Positions 17,765 through 26,587 of a DNA stretch of 64,000 nt are shown here, one piece after another. The first letter of the stretch is position 1; the number at the start of each line of letters is the position of its first letter. Origin of the DNA: Methylobacterium amylolyticum (GTDB lineage: Bacteria > Pseudomonadota > Alphaproteobacteria > Rhizobiales > Beijerinckiaceae). The notes beneath the pieces were generated by a model, which was given only the letters and a program-made list of their open reading frames with translations, was not told the DNA's origin and did no database searches. The DNA lies in NCBI RefSeq assembly GCF_030700245.1, contig NZ_JAUYZI010000033.1, positions 1-64,000 of the forward strand. Reading direction: 5' to 3'. The translations under genes were made by a program, and so were the position numbers.

Positions 17765-17856
17765 CCTCGTGCGTGCGGTAGCGCCCGCCTTGGGCTGCGG
17801 ACCGGTGTATGAACCGGGATCACGCCGCCGTGAACGGGGACGGCGCTGGCGTCAAC

Positions 17857-18795
17857 TCACGGATAGCGGACCGGAGGCGGATCTTCGGGTAGCGGGATGA
17901 ACTCAGCATCGTCCGGCACAGTATCGAACCGGCCCTGGCGCCAATCTTCCTTGGCCTGTGCGATCCGCTCGGGCCGCGAGGAGACGAAATTCCACCAGAG
18001 GTGGCGTGGCCCGTCCATCGGCTCGCCGCCGAGCACCATGAACCGGGCGGCTTCCGTCGCGCGGACGCTGATGCGGTCACCGGGGCGGAACACCAGCAGT
18101 TGCCCGGGCCCGAAGCCGTCGCCGGCGATCTCGATGGCGCCCGAGACCGTGTAGACCGCCCGCTCGTCGTAGGTCGGATCGAGGGGGAGCACGGCGCCCG
18201 CCTCCAGCGCCACGTCGGCGTAGACCATCGGGCTTGAAGTCCGCACCGGGGAGCGCGCCCCGAAGGCTTCGCCCGCGATCAGCCGGACGGTCTTGCCCTC
18301 GCCGGTCAGGACCGGCAGCGATGGGGCGTCGTAGTGCTCGAAGGCGGGCACCGTCTCCTCGTCTTCGGAACTCAGGGCGACCCAGCTCTGGATCCCGAAC
18401 AGTTTCGAGCCGGTCTGCCGGAGGGTCGGCGCGGTGCGCTCGGAGTGGGTGATGCCGCGTCCGGCGGTCATCCAGTTGAGCTCGCCCGGTCGGATCGGCA
18501 GTTCGGTGCCAAGGCTGTCGCGGTGCATGATCTCGCCGTCGAACAGGTAGGTGACGGTCGACAGACCGATATGCGGGTGGGGCCGCACGTCCATCCCGGT
18601 GCCGAGCAGGAATTCGGAGGGGCCCATCTGGTCGAAGAAGATGAACGGCCCGACCATGCGACACTCGGTCGAGGGCAGAGCGCGGCGCACCGCGAAGGAG
18701 CCGAGGTCCCGCGAGCGCGGGACGATCAGGGTCTGGATCGCGTCGCAGCTGAAATGGTCGCCCGGGACCGGATCATCCGCACTGTGCCAGCTCAT
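17857..18795 (-). CDS. Pirin-family cupin protein
   Basis: About 312 residues from ATG 18795, where GAGGAGA lies 8 bases upstream; the 75 bases of frame before that are probably not translated. Pirin motifs are clear: GPFIFFDQMGPSEF, the metal site DVRPHPHIGLSTVTYLFDGEIMHRDSLG, and GELNWMTAGRGITHSERT. The C-terminal cupin domain ends with GGEPMDGPRHLWWNFVSSRPERI. Pirins bind iron and are variously cofactors or quercetinase-like enzymes; the role here is unknown. It lies 92 bases upstream of the antiporter gene on the same strand. Confidence 0.88.
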   Translation of the reverse strand: MSWHSADDPVPGDHFSCDAIQTLIVPRSRDLGSFAVRRALPSTECRMVGPFIFFDQMGPSEFLLGTGMDVRPHPHIGLSTVTYLFDGEIMHRDSLGTELPIRPGELNWMTAGRGITHSERTAPTLRQTGSKLFGIQSWVALSSEDEETVPAFEHYDAPSLPVLTGEGKTVRLIAGEAFGARSPVRTSSPMVYADVALEAGAVLPLDPTYDERAVYTVSGAIEIAGDGFGPGQLLVFRPGDRISVRATEAARFMVLGGEPMDGPRHLWWNFVSSRPERIAQAKEDWRQGRFDTVPDDAEFIPLPEDPPPVRYP

Positions 18796-19566
18796 CACTC
18801 TTTCTCCTCTTTCGGTAAACCCCGACCGGGTGAGACGGGATGCGCCCTGACGACGCGTCGCCGGACGCACATTGCGCGATCCTGTCAGCGTCGAATACGG
18901 AAACCGGCGAAACGCAACGTTTCCATTTCTGAGCGCAGGCCCTTGGCCTCAGGCAATCGTCCAGCCGTTGTCGGCTGGGTCATTCGCCGGCTGCTCGTGC
19001 GGCGTCACGGACCAAGCGGCCACGCGTGGGAGGATCTCAAGCCGGCAGCGATCCTCACCTGCCTGCAAGATCGAGACTGCAGGTGCGCGCCTCCACGAGG
19101 TCAGCTTGCCGGCCACCTTTGAGCAATGCTCTACGGCCGCAATGGGCGCGAAGCGGAAGGTCGGCTTTGCTTGCCGGATGCTGTTCCCAGTTCCGAGAGC
19201 CCCACCCCACCCAGCGTTAGACCCTCCATCGCCGTCTCTGGCCACTTGGAAGCGCCCGGACGATAGCGTGACTGCCGACCCGACGGCCCACGTCTCGCGC
19301 CGCCGGCAACCGTGTTTCCGCGTGGCCCGTCATGAGCATCGACTGAGACTGGTTCGCACACGTCGCGAGACCGCCGTTCGCGCATACTGCGAGGCCCGTG
19401 CAGGCTTCGGCGACGAGAGTCGAGCCCCGGCGCGCTCGCTCAGGCTACGGCCGAGCGACCTGCCTCGGCCTGACGTTGCGCTGATGTGAGACTCGATCGG
19501 CGACGCGCGGCATCGGACGCCGTCGATGGATCGGAGCATTCCCGGAAGCAGACCACGGTCGCGCCT
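18796..19566. other. Long non-coding gap, no gene seen
   Basis: Roughly 770 bases without a convincing gene. Overlapping frames on both strands lack motifs, codon bias and ribosome binding sites. The composition is mixed, which looks like decayed or shuffled sequence. Promoter elements for the pirin gene presumably lie at the left end. Confidence 0.4.
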
Positions 19567-19932
19567 TCATCGCGCAACGGTCTTGCTCGCAGCACGCAAA
19601 TCGGAGCCGACGTCTGAAGCGTAGGCATTGATGATCCCAGCCAGCAGACCGGGGAAGCGTGCCTCCACCTCGATCCATCGGGAGTGGTTGCGCACCTCGA
19701 CGCCATGCCGCTCGCTTCGGATCAAACCGGCCTCACGCAGAACCTTGATGTGGTTGGACAACGAGGATTTTGGGATCACCCGGTCTCCGACTGCCGCGAC
19801 GGCCGAGCAGGCCTCGACGCAGCCCGCCTGCATGATCTTGGCGAAGATGGCGGCCCGGCTCGGATCGGCGAGCGCGTGCAGGATCGCCTCCGGCCGCACG
19901 TCCTCGATGGCGGGGTGAAACAGGGGCCTCAT
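19567..19932 (-). CDS. ArsR-family winged-helix repressor
   Basis: A 121-residue ArsR protein. The winged helix comprises ILHALADPSRAAIFAKIM, then PKSSLSNHIKVLREAGLIRSERHGVEVRNHSR. Cysteines are present (AGCVEACSA near residue 37), so redox or electrophile sensing is possible, but no clear metal site is seen. It is divergent from the SDR at 20039, and nested inverted repeats lie between the two starts. This ArsR/SDR arrangement usually means the SDR is the repressed target. Confidence 0.9.
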   Translation of the reverse strand: MRPLFHPAIEDVRPEAILHALADPSRAAIFAKIMQAGCVEACSAVAAVGDRVIPKSSLSNHIKVLREAGLIRSERHGVEVRNHSRWIEVEARFPGLLAGIINAYASDVGSDLRAASKTVAR

Positions 19933-19963
19933 GTTTCGTCCATATGGGGTCTTGAACGACGCT

Positions 19964-19999
19964 CCGTTAGTTCCGAAGTTCCGAACTATGGGCTAACGG
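19964..19999. promoter_or_regulatory. Nested inverted repeats, candidate ArsR operator
   Basis: CCGTTAG (19964-19970) pairs with CTAACGG (19993-19999), and inside it TAGTTC (19968-19973) pairs with GAACTA (19983-19988). Both palindromes lie in the arsR/SDR divergent promoter region. The inner 21-bp site resembles the spacing expected for one winged-helix dimer. Binding by the adjacent ArsR is inferred from position. Confidence 0.6.
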
Positions 20000-20038
20000 C
20001 TGCCATCCCGGAGCCGGCCCCGGTCGGAGATAGCACAC

Positions 20039-20785
20039 ATGTCGAAGCTTGAGGGCAAGGTCGCCGTCGTGACAGGAGCATCCAAAGGCATCGGTGCGGG
20101 TATCGCCAAGGCGCTGGCCAAGGATGGCGCCGCCGTGGTGGTGAACTACGCGTCCAGCAAGGCCGCAGCCGACGCCGTCGTGGCGGCGATCACCTCGGAC
20201 GGCGGCCGGGCCATCGCGGTCCGGGGCGACGTCTCCAAAGCGTCCGAGGCGCAGGGTGTGATCGAGGCGGCCGTGCGGGAGTTCGGGCGGCTCGACGTGC
20301 TGGTCAACAACTCCGGCATCTACGAGTTTGCAGCGATCGAGGAGGTCACCGAGGAACACTATCGCCGCCAGTTCGACGTCAACGTGCTCGGCATCCTGCT
20401 GTCGACGCGGGCGGCCGCGAAGCATCTCGGCGAAGGGGCGAGCATCGTGAACATTTCCTCGGCGATCACGCACGTGCATACGCCGGCGGCGGCGGTCTAC
20501 GCGGGCACGAAGGGCGCGGTGAACGCAATCTCGGGCGTCCTCGCCAACGAGTTGGCCCCGCGCAAGATCCGGGTCAACGTGGTCAGCCCCGGCTACGTGG
20601 TGACCGAAGGCACGCACACGGCCGGCATCTCCGGCTCGGAGATGGAGGCCGGGATGGTCGCGCAGACACCGCTCGGCCGCGCTGGTCAGCCGGATGACAT
20701 CGCGAGCGTCGTGACGTTCCTCGCGTCAGATGATGCGCGCTGGCTCACGGGCGAGAACATCACCGCCAGCGGCGGTATCCGCTGA
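20039..20785 (+). CDS. SDR-family oxidoreductase (FabG-like)
   Basis: A 248-residue classical SDR. It has TGASKGIG at residues 13-20, NNSGIYEF, the catalytic serine in NISSAITH, YAGTKGAVNAIS with Tyr and Lys, and a typical LGRAGQPDDIASVVTFLASDDARWLTGENITASGG ending. The reaction is NAD(P)H-dependent reduction or oxidation of an unknown substrate. It is divergent from arsR with a shared operator region and is followed by a hairpin that may be its terminator. Confidence 0.9.
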   Translation: MSKLEGKVAVVTGASKGIGAGIAKALAKDGAAVVVNYASSKAAADAVVAAITSDGGRAIAVRGDVSKASEAQGVIEAAVREFGRLDVLVNNSGIYEFAAIEEVTEEHYRRQFDVNVLGILLSTRAAAKHLGEGASIVNISSAITHVHTPAAAVYAGTKGAVNAISGVLANELAPRKIRVNVVSPGYVVTEGTHTAGISGSEMEAGMVAQTPLGRAGQPDDIASVVTFLASDDARWLTGENITASGGIR

Positions 20786-20801
20786 TACACGATCGGCTCG
20801 A

Positions 20802-20840
20802 CCTGCGCGCACGGGCCAGACCCCCTGCGCGCAGGGTTTC
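20802..20840 (+). terminator. Candidate terminator after SDR gene
   Basis: CCTGCGCGCA (20802-20811) pairs perfectly with TGCGCGCAGG (20826-20835) across a 14-base loop and is followed by GTTTC. The stem starts 17 bases after the SDR stop. The T-run is short, so termination strength is uncertain. Confidence 0.5.
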
Positions 20841-21179
20841 AACGCATCGCGATCGTCGGCAGATTGCGTCGACCCTTCGATAGGGTCTGCTTTGCTGTCT
20901 CCCATACCGAAAACTGATCGGTAAGTCGGGAACAGTCTCCGTTGACGACCGTGCGCCCAGGCCTCGGCGAAAGGCCCGCGGCGGCGGACGCGTCCATCTC
21001 GTTCGCGTGAAGATGGCCGCGCCTCCGCCCGTGATCAGCGAGCCGTGCTGCGTGTTCGTCTCCGCAAGCCGCACCGCTCGCCGGGACGGCCCCGTCGACC
21101 GGCGGATGCGCGGGACATCGCCCGCGCAGCCGGGGCACGTGCGTTGCGAGGGACGGGCTCCCTGTCGCCGGAGCCGAGT
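20841..21179. other. Upstream region of the ABC importer operon
   Basis: No gene is supported here. It precedes the first of two binding-protein genes and presumably holds the operon promoter, but no clear promoter or operator motif was identified. Confidence 0.4.
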
Positions 21180-22775
21180 ATGCGCCTTCCCAACCTCACG
21201 ATCGCCTTCGCCTGTGCCGCCCTCGCTGCCGGCACCGCCCGCGCCGAGACCGTGGTGCGCTACGGTATCTCGCTCGCCGACATCCCCCTCACCACCGGCC
21301 AGCCCGACCGCGGCGCCGGCGCCTACCAGTTCACCGGCTACACGATCTACGACCCGCTGGTGGCCTGGGAGATGAACGTCGCCGACCGGCCGGGCAGGCT
21401 CGTGCCGGGGCTGGCCACGGGCTGGACGGTGGACGAGGCCGACCGGACCAAGTGGCGGTTCATCCTGCGCCCCGGCGTGACCTTCCACGACGGCTCGGCG
21501 TTCGACGCCGACGCGGTGATCTGGAACCTGGACAAGGTGCTCAAGGAGGACGCACCGCACTTCGACAAGCGGCAGTCGGCGCAGGTGCGCCCCCGCCTGC
21601 CGTCGGTGAAGAGCTACGCCAAGGTCGACCCGATGACGGTCGAGATCACCACCAAGGAGATCGATTCCTTCTTTCCGTACCAGATGCTGTGGTTCCTGGT
21701 GTCGAGCCCGGCGCAGTACGAGCGGCTCGGCCGCGACTGGGAGCGCTTCGCCCGCGAGCCCTCGGGCACCGGGCCATTCAGGCTCACCGGCCTCGTCCCG
21801 CGGGAGCGCGCCGAGCTGTCACGGAACGCCGCCTACTGGGACAAGGCCCGCCTGCCGAAGGTCGACAAGCTGGTTCTGGTGCCCATCCCGGAGGCGTTGC
21901 AGCGCTCGAACGCCCTGCTCGCCGGGCAGGTGGACCTCATCGAGACGCCCGCGCCCGACACCCTTCCCCGGCTCAGGCAGGGCGGCGCGCGGATCGTGCA
22001 GAACGTGACCCCGCACGTGTGGAACTACCATCTCTCGACGGTCGAGGGCTCGCCCTGGACCGACATCCGCCTGCGCAAGGCGCTCAACCTCGCCGTCGAC
22101 CGGCAGGGCATCGTCGACGACCTGCTCAACGGCCTCGCCCGGCCGGCCAAGGGCCAGGTGGATCCGACGAGCCCGTGGTTCGGCAAGCCAACCTTCGACC
22201 TGACCTACGACCTCGCCGCGGCGAAGAAGCTCGTAGCGGCGGCCGGCTACTCGCCCGAGAAGCCCCTGCGGACCACGTTCGCGATCGCGCAGGGCGGCAC
22301 CGGGCAGATGCTGTCGCTGCCCATGAACGAGGCGATCCAGCAGAATCTGAAGGAGATCGGGATCGAGATCGATTTCCGGGTGGTCGAACTCGAGACGCTG
22401 TACACCTACTGGCGCCAGGGCGCGAAGAACCCGGGGCTGACCGGCGTCACCGCGAACAACGTCGCCTACGTCACCTCCGACCCGCTCTACGCCATCGTGC
22501 GCTTCTTCGCCTCGAACCAAGTCAACCCGGTCGGGGTGAACTGGGGCTACTACAAGAACGCGAAGGTCGACGCCTGGATCGACGAGGCCAAGCGCAGCTT
22601 CGACCCGCGGCGGCAGGACGAACTCCTCGCCCTGGCCCACGCCCAGGTGGTGGACGACGCGGTCCTGGTCTGGGTCGTGCACGACACCAACCCGCACGCG
22701 CTGTCGCCGAGGGTCAAGTCGTTCGTCCAAGCGCAGCACTGGTTCCAGGACCTGACCACGATTGGCCTCGATTGA
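21180..22775 (+). CDS. ABC importer periplasmic binding protein 1 (SBP family 5)
   Basis: About 531 residues. A signal peptide (MRLPNLTIAFACAALAAGTARA) is followed by a family 5 peptide/nickel-type binding fold: GYTIYDPLVAWEM, LVPGLATGWTVDEADRTKWRF, the LRPGVTFHDGSAFDADAVIWNLDK signature and REPSGTGPFRLTG. It captures an oligopeptide-class solute for the permeases encoded downstream. It is closely related along its length to the next gene, sharing DIPLTTGQ and FVQAQ-x-WFQD, so the two arose by tandem duplication. The start is ATG 21180, which opens the signal peptide. Confidence 0.9.
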   Translation: MRLPNLTIAFACAALAAGTARAETVVRYGISLADIPLTTGQPDRGAGAYQFTGYTIYDPLVAWEMNVADRPGRLVPGLATGWTVDEADRTKWRFILRPGVTFHDGSAFDADAVIWNLDKVLKEDAPHFDKRQSAQVRPRLPSVKSYAKVDPMTVEITTKEIDSFFPYQMLWFLVSSPAQYERLGRDWERFAREPSGTGPFRLTGLVPRERAELSRNAAYWDKARLPKVDKLVLVPIPEALQRSNALLAGQVDLIETPAPDTLPRLRQGGARIVQNVTPHVWNYHLSTVEGSPWTDIRLRKALNLAVDRQGIVDDLLNGLARPAKGQVDPTSPWFGKPTFDLTYDLAAAKKLVAAAGYSPEKPLRTTFAIAQGGTGQMLSLPMNEAIQQNLKEIGIEIDFRVVELETLYTYWRQGAKNPGLTGVTANNVAYVTSDPLYAIVRFFASNQVNPVGVNWGYYKNAKVDAWIDEAKRSFDPRRQDELLALAHAQVVDDAVLVWVVHDTNPHALSPRVKSFVQAQHWFQDLTTIGLD

Positions 22776-22868
22776 GTCCCTGGGCCGCCGCCGAGACTGG
22801 CCGGCGGCTTGCATGAGGCTCGGGCGACCCGGGCGCGACCGCCCGGTCACTGGAGCGCGACCGACCCC

Positions 22869-24491
22869 ATGCTGTCTCGGCTGAAAACGATCGGCACCCG
22901 CGCGGCGCTGGCCGGCGCGCTCGCGCTCGGCGCGGGGCATGCGGCCCGCGCGCAGGGCGTGCTGCGCATCGGCATGACCGCCTCGGACATCCCGCTGACC
23001 ACCGGCCAGACCGACAACGGCGGCGAGGGCATGCGGTTCATGGGCTACACGGTCTACGACGGGCTCATCAACTGGGACCTGACCAGCGCCGAACTCGCCT
23101 CCGACCTCGTGCCGGGGCTCGCCAGCGAATGGGCCGTCGACGCGGCCGACAAGACCAAGTGGACCTTCAAGCTCCGCCCCGGGGTGAAATTCCACGACGG
23201 CTCCGACTTCACCGCCGACGCGGTGGTGTGGAACCTCGACAAGCTGCTCAGGAGCGACGCGCCGCAATACGACCCGCGCCAGTCGGCCCAGGGCAAGACA
23301 CGCATCCCGGCCGTGGCGGCCTACAGGGCGCTCGACCCCCTCACAGTCGAGATCACGACGAAGGTGCCGGACGCGACACTGCCCTACCAGATCGCCTGGA
23401 TCATGATGTCTTCCCCCGCCCAGTGGGAGAAGCTCGGCAAGTTTTGGGACGCCTTCGCCAAGCAGCCGTCGGGCACCGGCCCGTGGAAGCTGACCCTGTT
23501 CGCCCCGCGCGAGCGCGCCGAGATGGTGCCGTTCAAGGAGTACTGGGACAAGGCGCGGGTGCCCAAGCTCGACAAGCTGGTGCTGGTGCCGCTGCCCGAG
23601 GCCAACGCCCGCGTGGCCGCGCTGCGTTCCGGCCAGGTCGACTGGATCGAGGCGCCCGCGCCCGACGCGGTGGCCTCGCTCAAGGGCGCGGGCTTCACCA
23701 TCGTCACCAACGCTTACCCGCACAACTGGACGTGGCACCTCTCCCGCGTCGAGGGCTCGCCCTGGAACGACGTCCGGGTGCGCAAGGCGGCCAACCTCGC
23801 CGTCGACCGCGAGGGGCTGAAGGAACTCCTCGGCGGCATGGCGATCCCGGCCAAGGGCTTCATGCCCCCGGGCCACCAGTGGTTCGGCAGCCCCACCTTC
23901 GACGTGAAGTACGACCCCGAGGCGGCCAAGAAGCTGCTCGCGGAGGCCGGCTACAGCACCAAGAAGCCGCTGAAGCTCAAGGTCGCGATCTCGGCCTCGG
24001 GGTCGGGCCAGATGCAGCCGCTGCCGATGAACGAGTTCGTGCAGCAGAACCTCGCCGATGTCGGCATCCAGGTCGACTACGAGGTCGTCGAGTGGAACAC
24101 GCTGATCAACATCTGGCGGGCCGGCGCCAAGGCCGACATCTCCCGCGGCGTCTCGGCGATCAACTACTCGTACTTCATCCAGGACCCGTTCACCGGCTAC
24201 ATCCGCCACCTGCAGTGCAACTACGCGCCGCCGAACGGGACGAACTGGGGCTACTACTGCGACCCGGCGATGGATAAGCTGTTCGACGAGATCCGCACGA
24301 CCTTCGACAAGCAGGCGCAGCTCAAAGTCTTGCAGAAGACGCACGAGAAGTTCGTCGACGACGCGCTCTTCATCATGATCACGCACGACGCCAACCCGCG
24401 CGCGATGAGCCCGAAGGTGAAGGGCTTCGTCCAGGCGCAGAACTGGTTCCAGGATTTTTCGAGGATCACCATCGCGACGGCGGGGCGGTGA
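22869..24491 (+). CDS. ABC importer periplasmic binding protein 2 (SBP family 5)
   Basis: About 540 residues from ATG 22869, with a signal peptide (LKTIGTRAALAGALALGAGHAARAQ). It carries the family signature LRPGVKFHDGSDFTADAVVWNLDK and the block KQPSGTGPWKLTLFAPRERAEM. It is a paralogue of the previous gene but differs in the middle and C-terminal ligand regions, for example in the cysteines of LQCNYAPPNGTNWGYYCDP that the first copy lacks. Two binding proteins sharing one permease would widen the substrate range. Confidence 0.9.
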   Translation: MLSRLKTIGTRAALAGALALGAGHAARAQGVLRIGMTASDIPLTTGQTDNGGEGMRFMGYTVYDGLINWDLTSAELASDLVPGLASEWAVDAADKTKWTFKLRPGVKFHDGSDFTADAVVWNLDKLLRSDAPQYDPRQSAQGKTRIPAVAAYRALDPLTVEITTKVPDATLPYQIAWIMMSSPAQWEKLGKFWDAFAKQPSGTGPWKLTLFAPRERAEMVPFKEYWDKARVPKLDKLVLVPLPEANARVAALRSGQVDWIEAPAPDAVASLKGAGFTIVTNAYPHNWTWHLSRVEGSPWNDVRVRKAANLAVDREGLKELLGGMAIPAKGFMPPGHQWFGSPTFDVKYDPEAAKKLLAEAGYSTKKPLKLKVAISASGSGQMQPLPMNEFVQQNLADVGIQVDYEVVEWNTLINIWRAGAKADISRGVSAINYSYFIQDPFTGYIRHLQCNYAPPNGTNWGYYCDPAMDKLFDEIRTTFDKQAQLKVLQKTHEKFVDDALFIMITHDANPRAMSPKVKGFVQAQNWFQDFSRITIATAGR

Positions 24492-24581
24492 CGAGCGGGC
24501 GTCCTCCTCCCCCGCTGCGCGAGAACGGAGGGGCGCCGCCTCAGGGGGAATGCGGGGCGGTCGCCCCATCCTGAACCGTCG

Positions 24582-24643
24582 CTCCCCTCTCCCGACCCCT
24601 GCTCGCGCAGGGGCGACCCGCCTCCGCAGAGGGGGAGGGGTGC
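24582..24643 (+). repeat. Long imperfect hairpin between binding protein and permease genes
   Basis: The inner stem CCCCTGC (24596-24602) and GCAGGGG (24607-24613) closes a TCGC loop. An outer arm near 24584-24593 pairs with the G-rich arm at 24631-24640, with one G-U pair. There is no T-run, so it is more likely an mRNA-stabilising or processing element favouring the binding-protein messages, or a dispersed palindromic repeat, than a terminator. Confidence 0.5.
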
Positions 24644-24672
24644 GGCCGTGACAGCGTAACCGGACGAGAACG

Positions 24673-25626
24673 ATGCTCCTCTACACCCTGAAGCGCCTCC
24701 TCTACGTCACCCCCGTCGCTTTCGGGGTGAGCGTGGTGTGCTTCCTGCTGGTCCACCTCGCGCCGGGGGATCCGCTGTCGGCGGTGCTGCCGGCCGACGC
24801 CACGCAACAGACCATCGACGAGATGCGCGCCGCCTACGGCTTCGACAAGCCGCTGCCGGTCCAGTACCTGATCTGGCTCTGGCACGTGCTGCACGGCGAC
24901 CTCGGCACCTCGATCGCCACCGGACGTCCCGTCGCCGCCGAGGTCGGCCGGGCGGTGGTCAACTCGCTGATCCTCGCGGCGGTGGCGACCGCCATCGGCT
25001 TCACCTTCGGCACCCTGTTCGGCTTCGTGGCCGGCTACCACCGCAACTCGGCGGCCGACCGGGCGGCCTCGGCGCTCTCCGTGTTCGGGGTGAGCGTGCC
25101 GCACTATTGGCTCGGCATGGTGATGGTGATCGTGTTCTCGGCCACCCTGGGCTGGCTGCCGCCCACCGGCGCCGGGCCGGACGGCTCGGGCAACTGGCGG
25201 CCCGACCTCGACCATCTGCGCTACCTGATCCTGCCCGCGGTGACGATGTCGGTCATCCCCACCGGCATCATCGCCCGCACGGTCCGAGCCCTGGTGGCCG
25301 ACATCCTGTCCCAGGACTTCGTCGAGGCCCTGCGCGCCAAGGGCATGGACGAGCGCGGCGTGTTCCGCCACGTCGTGCGCAACGCTGCGCCGACCGCGCT
25401 CGCGATCATGGGCCTCCAACTGGGGTACCTGCTCGGCGGCTCGATCCTGATCGAGACGGTGTTCGCCTGGCCCGGCACCGGCTTCCTCCTGAACGCCGCG
25501 ATTTTCCAGCGCGACCTCCCCCTGCTCCAGGGCTCGATCCTCGTGCTGGCGATGTTCTTCGTGGCCCTGAATCTGCTCGTCGACGTGATGCAGACCGCCC
25601 TCGACCCGCGCATCGAGCGCGCCTGA
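24673..25626 (+). CDS. ABC importer permease 1 (DppB/OppB type)
   Basis: A 317-residue inner-membrane permease. It shows the DppB-type N-terminus (LYTLKRLLYVTPVAFGVSVVCFLLVHLAPGDP), six hydrophobic segments, and the cytoplasmic EAA loop DFVEALRAKGMDERGVFRHVVRNA that contacts the ATPase, then GGSILIETVFAWPGTG. It forms the channel with the next gene product. The gap to the upstream binding protein holds the hairpin at 24582. Confidence 0.93.
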   Translation: MLLYTLKRLLYVTPVAFGVSVVCFLLVHLAPGDPLSAVLPADATQQTIDEMRAAYGFDKPLPVQYLIWLWHVLHGDLGTSIATGRPVAAEVGRAVVNSLILAAVATAIGFTFGTLFGFVAGYHRNSAADRAASALSVFGVSVPHYWLGMVMVIVFSATLGWLPPTGAGPDGSGNWRPDLDHLRYLILPAVTMSVIPTGIIARTVRALVADILSQDFVEALRAKGMDERGVFRHVVRNAAPTALAIMGLQLGYLLGGSILIETVFAWPGTGFLLNAAIFQRDLPLLQGSILVLAMFFVALNLLVDVMQTALDPRIERA

Positions 25627-25641
25627 CCGGAGGACGCGCCC

Positions 25642-26574
25642 ATGACCCAGCCCGTTGCCGCCTCCGTGGCCCTCGACGGCGGCGTGCTCGCCGCCGACGA
25701 CCGCGCACACGGACAGGAGGCCGCCTTCGTCCCATCCCGCGGCTTCTGGGGGCATGTCGGCCACCGCCTCGTGCGCGACCCGGTGGCGATGGCGGCCGGC
25801 GCGCTGATCCTCGCCGTCGTCGTGGTCGCGATCCTGGCGCCGTGGATCACGCCGATGGACCCGTACAAGGGTTCGATGCTGCGCCGCCTCAAGCCGGTGG
25901 GCGACGCCACCTACTGGCTCGGCTCGGACGAGCTCGGCCGCGACATGATTTCCCGACTGATGCTGGGCTCGAGATTGTCGCTGTTCATCGGCGTCACGCC
26001 GGTGCTGATCGCCTTCGTGATCGGCTCCGGCATCGGGATCCTGGCCGGCTACGTCGGCGGCTGGACCAACACGGTCCTGATGCGCACCATCGATGTCTTC
26101 TTCGCCTTTCCCTCGGTCCTGCTCGCCATCGCCCTGTCGGGCGCGCTGGGGGCCGGCATCTTCAACGCGATCGTCTCGTTGACCTGCGTGTTCGTGCCCC
26201 AGATCGCCCGCGTGGCCGAGAGCGTGACCACCGGCATCCGCAAGCGCGACTACATCGACGCGGCCAAGCTGTCCGGCGCTTCGGCGCTGACGATCATGCG
26301 GGTGCAGGTGCTGGGCAATGTGATCGGGCCGATCTTCGTCTACGCCACCGGCCTGATCTCGGTCTCGATGATCCTGGCCTCGGGCCTGTCGTTCCTCGGC
26401 CTCGGCGTGCGCCCGCCCGAGCCCGAGTGGGGCCTGATGCTGAACACCCTGCGCACCGCGATCTACGTCAACCCGGTGGTCGCGGCGCTGCCGGGCGTGT
26501 GCATCTTCGTGGTCTCGATTTCCTTCAACCTATTCTCGGATGGCCTGCGCTCCGCGATGGAGATCAGGCAGTGA
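25642..26574 (+). CDS. ABC importer permease 2 (DppC/OppC type)
   Basis: A 310-residue permease. Features are the DppC N-terminal segment FWGHVGHRLVRDPVAMAAGALILAVVVVAILAPWITPMDPY, then WLGSDELGRDMISRLMLGSRLSLFIGV and the EAA loop RDYIDAAKLSGASALTIMRVQVL. The extended cytoplasmic N-terminus is normal for this subfamily. The start lies 16 bases after the first permease, with GGAGGA just upstream. Confidence 0.93.
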   Translation: MTQPVAASVALDGGVLAADDRAHGQEAAFVPSRGFWGHVGHRLVRDPVAMAAGALILAVVVVAILAPWITPMDPYKGSMLRRLKPVGDATYWLGSDELGRDMISRLMLGSRLSLFIGVTPVLIAFVIGSGIGILAGYVGGWTNTVLMRTIDVFFAFPSVLLAIALSGALGAGIFNAIVSLTCVFVPQIARVAESVTTGIRKRDYIDAAKLSGASALTIMRVQVLGNVIGPIFVYATGLISVSMILASGLSFLGLGVRPPEPEWGLMLNTLRTAIYVNPVVAALPGVCIFVVSISFNLFSDGLRSAMEIRQ

Positions 26575-26587
26575 CGGAGATCCGCCC

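Noticed and set aside
17857..18870. The longer pirin start at 18870
   Set aside because: The extra 25 residues are not family-like, and a good ribosome binding site precedes ATG 18795.
21819..24569. A 916-codon minus-strand frame opposite the two binding-protein genes
   Set aside because: The plus strand has signal peptides and full SBP family motifs; the antisense frame is low in complexity and motif-free.
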